Assembly (NCBI GenBank): GCA_033283165.1
Contig: JAWMQL010000001.1
Span: 124,001-188,000 of the forward strand
Direction of reading: 5' to 3'
DNA length: 64,000 nt
Origin: JAWMQL01 sp033283165
GTDB lineage: Bacteria > Pseudomonadota > Gammaproteobacteria > Pseudomonadales > Halieaceae
The translations under genes were made by a program, and so were the position numbers. The notes beneath the pieces are model-generated. The model saw nothing but the letters and a program-made list of their open reading frames with translations. It did not search any database and was not told the origin of the DNA. Of this stretch, positions 32,735 to 40,692 are shown one piece after another (the stretch's first letter is position 1; the number at the start of each line of letters is the position of its first letter).

Positions 32735-34954
32735 ATGTTCAAAAAAACGACACTCAGTATGGCCATAGCCGGCCTGTCCACAGTAATGGCACTGCCGGCA
32801 GCTGCTCAGCTGGAAGAGATCGTAGTCACAGCACAACACCGGGAGCAGAACCTGCAGGACGTACCAGTTTCGGTTACGGCACTGAGTGCCCAGGATCTTA
32901 ACGATGCTCAGATTTTCGGCGCCGCGGAGATCGCCTACAAGGTGCCCGGCATGGCCTACGCTGAATTCTCACCGGGTCAGGCCATCATCTCCATGCGGGG
33001 CATCAGTTCGGCGGACGACGGAGCCGGTATGGACAACTCGGTGGTGATGTTCCTCGACGGCGTGTACATCGGCCGACTGGCGAACATCAACTTCGAGATG
33101 TTCGATCTCGAGCGTATCGAGGTGCTGCGTGGTCCCCAGGGCACGCTGTTTGGCCGTAATGCCATTGGCGGTGCGATCAATGTGACCACAACCAAGCCCA
33201 CCGACGAGTTGACTGCCAAGGCAGAGGTCTCTGTCGGCAATGAAGGCCAGCTGCGCTACCAGGCACTGCTCAGCGGCCCCATCACGGAAAACCTGAACGG
33301 CAAGATCAGTTACAGCCACCGTGAACACGACGGTTACGTGGACAACGTGATCCTCAACAAGGATCAACAGGACGAGGACAACGACAACGTGCGCGGGCAG
33401 TTGTTGTGGAACACGGATAACTCTTCCTGGCTCTTGACCGGTGACTACATGGAAGACGATCGCGAGGACATGGGCCGGGTACCTATCGTACCGGGGATCG
33501 ACCCTGACACCGTGCAACTGTGGGAACAGATTGCCGGTGACTATGGCAAGGTGGCGGCACCCTCCGACGGCGCCTCCTACCGCGAGGCCGGCGGCATCAG
33601 CCTACAGGGCGATATCCAATTCGACAGTGGCTCTTTCACCACCATCACGGCGGTGCGCAACGCCGAGACGGACTGGCAAATGGCCTCGATCGGTGTTCCC
33701 TGGAACAATGGGGTGGAAGTGATCGATGATATCAACGAGGACATCGATACCTTCAGCCAGGAGTTCCGCTGGACGTCCAGCCTGGACGGTAACTTCAATT
33801 ACGTGGCCGGCCTGTTCTACCTGAAAGAGGAGACTGATCGCAAAGAGCAGTTCTGGGTGGAAGCACCTGCCGGTCCCGGGGGCACCTATATCCCGGTCGG
33901 CAACGAGATTTCCCGGCAGGAAAACGAGACCGACAGCTACGCTGCCTACTTTCAGGGTGACTGGGATTTCGCCGAGCGCTGGACCCTTACAGTCGGTGCT
34001 CGCTATACCCTCGATGAGAAAGAGACCGAGAGCACCTCGGTCAATTGTGGCAACAATCAGGACGTGCCCGGTTTCGAGAATTACCCGGACTGTGAAGGGG
34101 TCGGTGGCAGTTTGCGCATCATTGCCCAGACCTTCAACGTCAAGGCCGATGACGACTGGAGCGACTTCTCACCCAAAGCCTCCCTGCAGTGGCGGCAGAC
34201 CGATGACGTGATGTGGTTCGCGACCATCGCCAAGGGGTTCAAGAGTGGCGGCTTCGGCGGCGCACCGGGCACCCCGGAACAGGCCGCGACATCGGTGGAC
34301 GAGGAAACCGCCTGGAACTATGAACTGGGCGTAAAGGGAGACTTCTTCGACAACTCCCTGCGCTTCAATGCCACTGGCTTCTACACCGACTACGAAGACC
34401 TGCAGATTGTTCGCTTTGGTCCCACCCAGGCCAATCCTGATTTCGGTTCGTTTATCACCGACAACATCGGGTCCGCGGAAATCTACGGGGTGGAGATGGA
34501 GGCGACCTGGTATCCCACCGAGAATTTCATGTTGTATGCCAACTATGCCTACCTGGATACGGAGGTAGATGACCTGATCATCGCGGGTGCCGGTGGCGAC
34601 GTCGACGTGTCCGGCTCCGATCTGCGGCAGGCTCCGGAAAACAAGGCGGCGGTGACTGCAAGTTACGAACTGCCACTCAACAGTGGTGCCAGCCTGAGTT
34701 TCCGGGTTGACTACACCTACATTGACGAGCAGATCAACGACTATCTGCAGCAGAAGACCGTGATTGAGGAGATGTCACTGCTGGATGCCCGCGCAGCGTG
34801 GACGTCGGCCAACGGTAACTGGACCATCGCCCTGTGGGGCAAGAACCTGACCGAGGATGAGTACATTTCCCACTCCTACGTGATCGGCCCGGGAGTGATC
34901 GGTGTGTGGGGCCCCCCGCGCACCTACGGTGCCACTGTCAGTTGGTCCATGTAA
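32735..34954 (+). CDS. TonB-dependent outer-membrane receptor (TBDR 4)
   Basis: 739 aa. Signal peptide about 1-24 (cleavage after PAAAQ), TonB-box-like LEEIVVTAQHREQ, plug with RIEVLRGPQGTLFGRNAIGG, barrel ending in TVSWSM, which lacks the usual final aromatic. Placed 102 bases before a penicillin-acylase-type lipoprotein in the same direction and right after paaK, it may bring an arylacetyl-type conjugate into the periplasm. The ligand is an inference. Confidence 0.92.
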   Translation: MFKKTTLSMAIAGLSTVMALPAAAQLEEIVVTAQHREQNLQDVPVSVTALSAQDLNDAQIFGAAEIAYKVPGMAYAEFSPGQAIISMRGISSADDGAGMDNSVVMFLDGVYIGRLANINFEMFDLERIEVLRGPQGTLFGRNAIGGAINVTTTKPTDELTAKAEVSVGNEGQLRYQALLSGPITENLNGKISYSHREHDGYVDNVILNKDQQDEDNDNVRGQLLWNTDNSSWLLTGDYMEDDREDMGRVPIVPGIDPDTVQLWEQIAGDYGKVAAPSDGASYREAGGISLQGDIQFDSGSFTTITAVRNAETDWQMASIGVPWNNGVEVIDDINEDIDTFSQEFRWTSSLDGNFNYVAGLFYLKEETDRKEQFWVEAPAGPGGTYIPVGNEISRQENETDSYAAYFQGDWDFAERWTLTVGARYTLDEKETESTSVNCGNNQDVPGFENYPDCEGVGGSLRIIAQTFNVKADDDWSDFSPKASLQWRQTDDVMWFATIAKGFKSGGFGGAPGTPEQAATSVDEETAWNYELGVKGDFFDNSLRFNATGFYTDYEDLQIVRFGPTQANPDFGSFITDNIGSAEIYGVEMEATWYPTENFMLYANYAYLDTEVDDLIIAGAGGDVDVSGSDLRQAPENKAAVTASYELPLNSGASLSFRVDYTYIDEQINDYLQQKTVIEEMSLLDARAAWTSANGNWTIALWGKNLTEDEYISHSYVIGPGVIGVWGPPRTYGATVSWSM

Positions 34955-35056
34955 GCGATTGATGGCGATCGTGACCTGGCGAAGCAGGTCGGCCTCTTCC
35001 CGGGCCGGCCTGTTCCGCCCCGTGGATGCACCGTATCTCCGACAGGGAGAGTAACC

Positions 35057-37576
35057 ATGAGAACTTATAAGTCCGCCCTGCTTCTGGTGGTGTCGTTGTT
35101 GGTGGCGTGTTCGACGGAGCCCGTTGACACGGGTTCCGCAAACGCCGTTGCAGCGACCAACCCGCTGGAGCGGGTCACTATCTATCGCGACGCCTATGGC
35201 ACGCCCCATGTGGTCGCCGACAGCAACCGGGGGGTGTATTACGGCTACGGTTACGCGGTCGCCACCGACCGCCTGTTCCAGATGGAAATGCTCAGGCGCA
35301 CCACCCAGGGGAGGGTGGCCGAGGTTTTGGGTCAGGCATACCTGGCCCTGGATATCAAATTGCGCACTTCCTATGACCATCGCAGCGTGCACGAGCAACT
35401 GGCGTCACTGGCTCCCGCTGAGCGGGAAATACTCGAGGCTTACGCCGCTGGATTCAGTGCCCGGATAAACGACGTACTGGCCAATCGGGAAAGCCTGTTG
35501 CCCGGCGAGTTCACCGAGTACGGTTTTCTGCCGCAGCCCTGGGAAGCCTACGACGTGGCGATGGCGTTTGTCGGCTCGATCGCCCACCGCTACTCGGACT
35601 TTAATTCCGAGCGCGACAATCTCGAGTTGCTGCGCAGCCTGGAAGGCAGGCACGGCAAGGACGTGGCCTGGTCCATATTCAATGCCAGCAAGTGGCTTTG
35701 GGACGCCGAGTCCCCGGTCACCGTGCCGCGTGAGGGCAAGCAGATTGAGCCTCCCAGTCCCGGCCGCCCGGCATATCTTGATTCCCTGCTCGGAGATCCG
35801 GCGGTCTCCCGGTTGACGCTGGATAACGGGGGTCGCTTTGCCGGACTTACCAGCGATCCTCGTATCGCTGCCCGGCAGCGTCAGACGCTGGCCCGGGACG
35901 GATTCACCGGCAGCCCCGGGTTTACCGGCGCCAGTAACTACTGGGCGATGCGCAACTTGCAGGACGCCGCCGCGGCGCTGGTCAACGGTCCCCAGTTCGG
36001 TTTCGCGAGCCCCGGATATGTTTATGGCATCGGCCTGCATGGCGGCGATTTCAATGCTGTGGGGAATACCCTGCTGGCGTTGCCCAGCCTGCTGTTCGCC
36101 CATAACAATCATATTGCCTGGGGCAGCACCGCGGGAATCAGTGACCAGTGCGACGAATTCATGCTGGTGCTCAACCCGGAAAATCCGCAGCAGTATCTGC
36201 ACCGGGGAGCCTGGCACGATTTTGAGTCCTGGGAGGAGGTCATCGCGGTCAAAGACAGCAAACCGGTTACGGTAACTGTCAGGCGCTCCGCCCAGGGAAT
36301 GGTACAGGCTTGGTTGCCGGAAGAGAGCGTCGCGTGGACGCGCGCCTGGGGCTGGGATGGCAGCGAGGTGGCCAGCCTGCTTGCCTGGGTGATGCTGGCG
36401 ACCGACAGGAATCTGGATGACGCCCACCAGAGAATCGGCAACATGGGCACCAATATCAATATGTACACGATGGATCGCCAGGGCAATATTTCTTATGTGC
36501 ACGCCGGCCGGTATCCCCGGCGGGTGGTGGGCCATGACCCGCGGTTGCCCGCGCCAGGTGACGGCACCTTCGACTGGCGTGGTAGTCGGCCCTACAGTGA
36601 TAATCCCAGCGTCCGCAATCCAGCACAAAACTATATTGCCAACTGGAATAACCGGCCGCGTGCAGACTGGATCAGCACCGATCTCTGGAGCTATACATGG
36701 GGCCGCGCTGACCGCGCGCGGATCATTTTCGACGCCCTGGAATCTCGCCAGGGCGGCAGCGTGGCCGATATTGACAGCGTCAACCGGGAGATCAGTTTCG
36801 CCGACGTCAATGCTCCCTTCCTGCTGCCTTACCTGTTTGCCGCCTGGGAGGAGGTCGAGGCTACCGGGCCGGAGGCCGAGGCCCTGCGCCGCATGCAGAC
36901 CTGGGACCGGACCTGGAAAGTCGACGATCGGGGGAACTATGGCCCGGCCAACGCACTGATGGAGTCCTGGGTGCGGCACCTGCTGGTTGCCGCTATCCGC
37001 GACGACGTGGGGGAGGAGATGTTTCACCTCTATGCCGCCACCAATTACCCCAATGCCGCCCTGGGCCCCTCGATTCCCAATCCCCCGGGAGTGAAGGTAC
37101 TGGTGCGGAACCTGGACGCCCTGGTCGCCGGTGTCGACGTGGAGTACGACTTCTTCAATGGCGCCGATGCCCGTCAGGTTATCCGCCAGGCCTTCAGTGC
37201 GGCGGTGAACGAACTGGTACAGGCCCAGGGCGGGCAACCCGGTGCCTGGACGTTGGCAGCCCATCCCATGCAGTGGAAACCGTATAATTTCCGGGGAGTG
37301 CCCCAGGCCAGTGAGTCCGCGGTTCATGAGCTTCCGGGCTACCTGCACCGCGGCAGTGAGAACAACCTGTTTGTAGCCACTGGTGATGGCATCGAGGCCA
37401 GGGACGTGCTGCCACCAGGCCAGTCAGCCTTTGTCAGTGTGGGTGGCGAGGCGAGCCCGCACCGCTCGGACCAGATGTCGCTATACGCCGACTTCAACTA
37501 CAAGCCGGTCCCTTTCAGCCTGGAAGAGGTGAAGGCCGCTGCGGTTAGCAAGACGAGCCTGCAGATACCGCGCTGA
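35057..37576 (+). CDS. Penicillin acylase-type Ntn hydrolase, putative lipoprotein
   Basis: 839 aa. The N-terminus is a lipoprotein signal with lipobox LVAC (Cys 18). Then follow the A-chain (TIYRDAYGTPHVVADS, YGYAVATDRLFQME) and the processing site GAS, with Ser 293 of SNYWAM as the nucleophile heading the B-chain. Further family features are HNNHIAWGSTAG, NWNNRPR near residue 533 (oxyanion Asn region) and a C-terminal PSQ-like DQMSLY segment. The family hydrolyses side-chain amides such as phenylacetyl amides, acyl-homoserine lactones or bile conjugates. Sitting between TBDR 4 and an exported amidase inside a split paa cluster, a role in freeing phenylacetate is attractive but unproven. Confidence 0.93.
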   Translation: MRTYKSALLLVVSLLVACSTEPVDTGSANAVAATNPLERVTIYRDAYGTPHVVADSNRGVYYGYGYAVATDRLFQMEMLRRTTQGRVAEVLGQAYLALDIKLRTSYDHRSVHEQLASLAPAEREILEAYAAGFSARINDVLANRESLLPGEFTEYGFLPQPWEAYDVAMAFVGSIAHRYSDFNSERDNLELLRSLEGRHGKDVAWSIFNASKWLWDAESPVTVPREGKQIEPPSPGRPAYLDSLLGDPAVSRLTLDNGGRFAGLTSDPRIAARQRQTLARDGFTGSPGFTGASNYWAMRNLQDAAAALVNGPQFGFASPGYVYGIGLHGGDFNAVGNTLLALPSLLFAHNNHIAWGSTAGISDQCDEFMLVLNPENPQQYLHRGAWHDFESWEEVIAVKDSKPVTVTVRRSAQGMVQAWLPEESVAWTRAWGWDGSEVASLLAWVMLATDRNLDDAHQRIGNMGTNINMYTMDRQGNISYVHAGRYPRRVVGHDPRLPAPGDGTFDWRGSRPYSDNPSVRNPAQNYIANWNNRPRADWISTDLWSYTWGRADRARIIFDALESRQGGSVADIDSVNREISFADVNAPFLLPYLFAAWEEVEATGPEAEALRRMQTWDRTWKVDDRGNYGPANALMESWVRHLLVAAIRDDVGEEMFHLYAATNYPNAALGPSIPNPPGVKVLVRNLDALVAGVDVEYDFFNGADARQVIRQAFSAAVNELVQAQGGQPGAWTLAAHPMQWKPYNFRGVPQASESAVHELPGYLHRGSENNLFVATGDGIEARDVLPPGQSAFVSVGGEASPHRSDQMSLYADFNYKPVPFSLEEVKAAAVSKTSLQIPR

Positions 37577-37626
37577 GATAAACCGGGGAATACCGGGCCG
37601 CTTCGGTACCTGTGCAGCCCGCACGA

Positions 37627-39021
37627 TCAAGGGTTCGGCATTACTGCCTCGATAGCTGCAGCGATGGCCAGCAGGCGGCGATCGCTGCCGGCCGGTCCAT
37701 CCAGTTCCATACCGATCGGCAGACCGCCGTCTGATGTGCCCGCAGGCAAACTGATGGCCGGAATGCCGGCGTTGCTGGCCGGATCGGTATTGCGGATATA
37801 GATCGGAAATGTCGGCACCTGTTCACCGTTGAGTTCCACTGTGCTCATATCAGTTTGCAGGGGCCGGGCGGGCAGGGGCGTGGTTGGAAAGACCACCGCC
37901 TCGACCTGGTGCCGGGCAAAGTAATTCGCATAGGCTTGTTGCAGCATCGGGCGGTGTTGGTCCCTGGCCTCCAGGTAGGTCTGTTCGCTAATAGCCCCTC
38001 CAAAGGCGTCTCCCACGACCTGGCGCACGTCCGGGCTGGCGATGGCGGCGAGCAGGTCATCCGCGGTAGTGCCCGGCTGATTGCGCTGCAGGTAGGCGGG
38101 CAACTCAACCGCAGTTTCATACAGCACCACCGGGAAGCTCACTTTTTCATTGAGCTCAGGCACATTTTCCAGGTTCGCTTCCACCAGTTCCACCCCGGCA
38201 TCGGCCAGTCGCTGCAGGAAAGCCTGGGCCACTTCAGCCACCTGGGCGTCGAGGTTGTCGTAGAAATACGCCCGTGGTACCCCGAGACGCAGACCCTGCA
38301 GTTTCGCCGATTCAAGCGGCGTGGCATCAGCGCTGAGCACCTGGTCCAGCAGTGCCGCGTCGGCCACGTTGCGGGTTATCGGGCCGGCAGTATCGCGGGT
38401 TGGTGAGATCAGGGTCATGCCGGTGTTGGGATAACGGCCTGTGCTGGGACGAAAACCGACCAGGCCATTGAGTGCGGCCGGTATGCGCACCGAGCCGCCG
38501 GTGTCGGTGCCGATGCCAGCGTCCGCCATCCCCAGGGCTATGGCCGTGGCAGTGCCGCCGGAACTTCCCCCGGCCATGTAGTCAGGATTGACCCCGTTGC
38601 GCACCGCACCGAATGCAGCGTTGTTGCTCGTGATTCCATAGGCCAGTTCGTGGAGATTGTTCTTGCCTATGATCAGCGCACCCGCGCCCTTGAGACGCTC
38701 GATGACACCCGCGTCCTGCGTCGGGGTAAAGTGCTTCAGCAACGGCGTGCCCGCCGTGTTGGGCAGCCCGGCCACGTGGATATTGTCCTTGATGGCCAAC
38801 ACCATGCCGGACAGCGGTGCCTCTGCAATCGGGGATACGGAGGGCAGGTTGCGGTCGATGCTGATGAAGGCGTTGTACGCCCGTTGACTGTCTATGACCG
38901 GGTAAAAGTCTGCGGGAGAACCCGCCAGCACGCCGAAGGAAGCCAACAGGCTGAGGTACCCTGCGAGCAGACCGGGTTTAATGGCATTGTGGTACGGGAC
39001 GCGATGCCCTGGATTTTTCAT
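37627..39021 (-). CDS. Exported amidase signature family enzyme
   Basis: 464 aa. A hydrophobic N-terminus (about 15-36) suggests export, unusual for this family but seen in some peptide-amidase-like members. Catalytic Lys 78 in VLAIKDN, cis-Ser 153 in GGSSGG, nucleophile Ser 177 in DTGGS. A long C-terminal part ends in GLPIGMELDGPAGSDRRLL. It hydrolyses amides. Convergent with the penicillin-acylase gene and divergent from WS/DGAT 2. ATG preceded by GGAGG. Confidence 0.88.
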   Translation of the reverse strand: MKNPGHRVPYHNAIKPGLLAGYLSLLASFGVLAGSPADFYPVIDSQRAYNAFISIDRNLPSVSPIAEAPLSGMVLAIKDNIHVAGLPNTAGTPLLKHFTPTQDAGVIERLKGAGALIIGKNNLHELAYGITSNNAAFGAVRNGVNPDYMAGGSSGGTATAIALGMADAGIGTDTGGSVRIPAALNGLVGFRPSTGRYPNTGMTLISPTRDTAGPITRNVADAALLDQVLSADATPLESAKLQGLRLGVPRAYFYDNLDAQVAEVAQAFLQRLADAGVELVEANLENVPELNEKVSFPVVLYETAVELPAYLQRNQPGTTADDLLAAIASPDVRQVVGDAFGGAISEQTYLEARDQHRPMLQQAYANYFARHQVEAVVFPTTPLPARPLQTDMSTVELNGEQVPTFPIYIRNTDPASNAGIPAISLPAGTSDGGLPIGMELDGPAGSDRRLLAIAAAIEAVMPNP

Positions 39022-39044
39022 GGTCGCCTCCGCTCGGGCGGTAA

Positions 39045-39066
39045 ATGTATTACAAAAATAATGTAC
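39045..39066. promoter_or_regulatory. Candidate operator between amidase and WS/DGAT 2
   Basis: The stretch 39046-39067 is an imperfect dyad (TGTATTA/TAATGTACA). GTATTACA-AAATA matches a block at 42913-42925 ahead of paaZ, suggesting a shared regulator of both divergent promoters. Confidence 0.35.
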
Positions 39067-39130
39067 AATAACGATATTATGTGTCGTAATTATCGGTCCG
39101 TACTATGACCATGGACGCCAGTATTTCATA

Positions 39131-40579
39131 ATGAGCAAAGCAGAACTACAGCAACTCACCGCCATGGATGCCCTGTTCCTGACCCAGGAGGCGGCGGACA
39201 CGCCCATGCATATAGGACTGTTGATGTTCTATACCCCTGCTTCGGGACGCAAGGGGGCCAATACAAGCCGCCCGGTTCGGTTCAAGGAAATTCTCGCAAC
39301 TTTCCGGGAACGGGCGGCCTGCGCACCCATCTTCCACCGCCGGCTCGGTAACGTGCCCCTGGGCATCGATTACCCCTTCTGGCTGGATGACGTGAACCTG
39401 GATATGGAGTTCCACGTACGCCACCTGGCCCTGCCGAAACCGGGCGATTGGCGCCAGTTGTGTATACAGGTGGCTCGACTGCAGGCGCGCATGGTCGATC
39501 GCAGCCGTCCACTGTGGGAGGCCTATGTCATCGAGGGGCTGGACAATATCGACACCCTGCCAAGGGGTAGTTTTGCCATCCTGTTCAAGATGCACCATGC
39601 GGCGGTAGACGGAGCATCCGCCATGGAGGCCATTTATTCCCTGCACGACGACTCGGCCAAAGGCGGGCGCAGGGATTTTCCTGTCCATACACCGTCACCT
39701 GCACCCGGCCCGGCCAGTCTATTTGGCCGTGCCTACCTGAATCGCCTGCGCTCTCCCTCGCGCTGGCTGCAGGCCGTCCGCGACATTGCGCCAATTCCGG
39801 GGCGCATCCGCGAGGGTCTGAAAGCGCACAGACTGCAGTCGGTGAAAGCCCGCCACAGCACCCGTTTCAACGGCCCGGTGTCTCCCCACCGGGTGGTGGA
39901 GGCCTGCTTTTTCCGACTGGAGGAAGTCAAGGCGATCCGTCGTGCCATTGGCAGTGTCACCATCAACGATGTGCTGGTGAGTGTGATCGCCGGAGCGCTG
40001 GGACATTACCTTGACAGCAAGGGAGAAATGCCAAGACTCTCCCCCATGGCGATGATCCCGGTAAGCTATCGCAGCGAGGAGGAGCGGGCCTACAGCGGCA
40101 ACCTGGTCACGGCCATGAGTATGGCCATACACAGTGAAGTCAGGGATCCCCTGAAACGTTTGCACCTGGTACACCAGGAGTCCCTGTCTGCCAAAGCCTA
40201 CCTGGAAGCCATCGGCCCTCGAACGGCGGAAGACCTGGCCCAGGCGATCCCGCCCCAGATAGCCTCCCTGGCAGTGTTGCGCACCGGTACCCGGATGATG
40301 TTTTCCTCCGGCGTATCGGCCCCGGTGAACACGGTGATCACCAATGTGGCCGGCGAGCAGAAACCCCTCTATCTCTGCGGCGCCGAGGCGGTGGCCGTTG
40401 CCGGTTTCGGTCCGGTAATGGACAGTGTGGGAATCTTCCATGCAGTCATGAGCCTGAACGGCTGTGTCACTATCGCCATCAACGCCTGCCGGGAGATGTT
40501 GCCGGACCCGGGCTTTTACGCGGAGTGTATCCAGGGTGCTTACGCTGATCTACGAAACGCCGCGCTGGGTGGCGGTTGA
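39131..40579 (+). CDS. WS/DGAT family O-acyltransferase (second)
   Basis: 482 aa, the ordinary family length, without the basic tail of the copy at 2417. HHAAVDG at residues 155-161, RPLWEAYVIEGL at about 126-137, a C-terminal NVAGEQKPLYLCGAEA segment typical of the second half. Transfers an acyl group from acyl-CoA to an alcohol or diacylglycerol. It lies between an amidase and a beta-oxidation enzyme in the paa region, which may reflect storage of acyl units from catabolism. Weak ribosome site ahead of ATG 39131. Confidence 0.92.
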   Translation: MSKAELQQLTAMDALFLTQEAADTPMHIGLLMFYTPASGRKGANTSRPVRFKEILATFRERAACAPIFHRRLGNVPLGIDYPFWLDDVNLDMEFHVRHLALPKPGDWRQLCIQVARLQARMVDRSRPLWEAYVIEGLDNIDTLPRGSFAILFKMHHAAVDGASAMEAIYSLHDDSAKGGRRDFPVHTPSPAPGPASLFGRAYLNRLRSPSRWLQAVRDIAPIPGRIREGLKAHRLQSVKARHSTRFNGPVSPHRVVEACFFRLEEVKAIRRAIGSVTINDVLVSVIAGALGHYLDSKGEMPRLSPMAMIPVSYRSEEERAYSGNLVTAMSMAIHSEVRDPLKRLHLVHQESLSAKAYLEAIGPRTAEDLAQAIPPQIASLAVLRTGTRMMFSSGVSAPVNTVITNVAGEQKPLYLCGAEAVAVAGFGPVMDSVGIFHAVMSLNGCVTIAINACREMLPDPGFYAECIQGAYADLRNAALGGG

Positions 40580-40619
40580 GTTGGTCGTGCGTTATTGAAG
40601 CCGGGGCATCCCGCCCCTC

Positions 40620-40682
40620 GTCATCCCCGCGCAGGCGGGGACGCACTGTAGCTCCGGGCCCCTGCTTTCGCAGGGGCGACGA
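40620..40682. repeat. REP-like intergenic palindromes, copy B
   Basis: Two hairpins between convergent genes: CCCCGC-GCAG-GCGGGG (40625-40640) and CCCCTGC-TTTC-GCAGGGG (40659-40676). 40656-40682 is identical to 28704-28730. It may act as a bidirectional 3'-end structure here. Confidence 0.75.
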
Positions 40683-40692
40683 TATTGAATGA

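Noticed and set aside
35405..37348. Minus-strand open frame of about 650 codons under the penicillin-acylase gene
   Set aside because: Shadow of the plus gene, which has clear catalytic motifs; the minus product has none.
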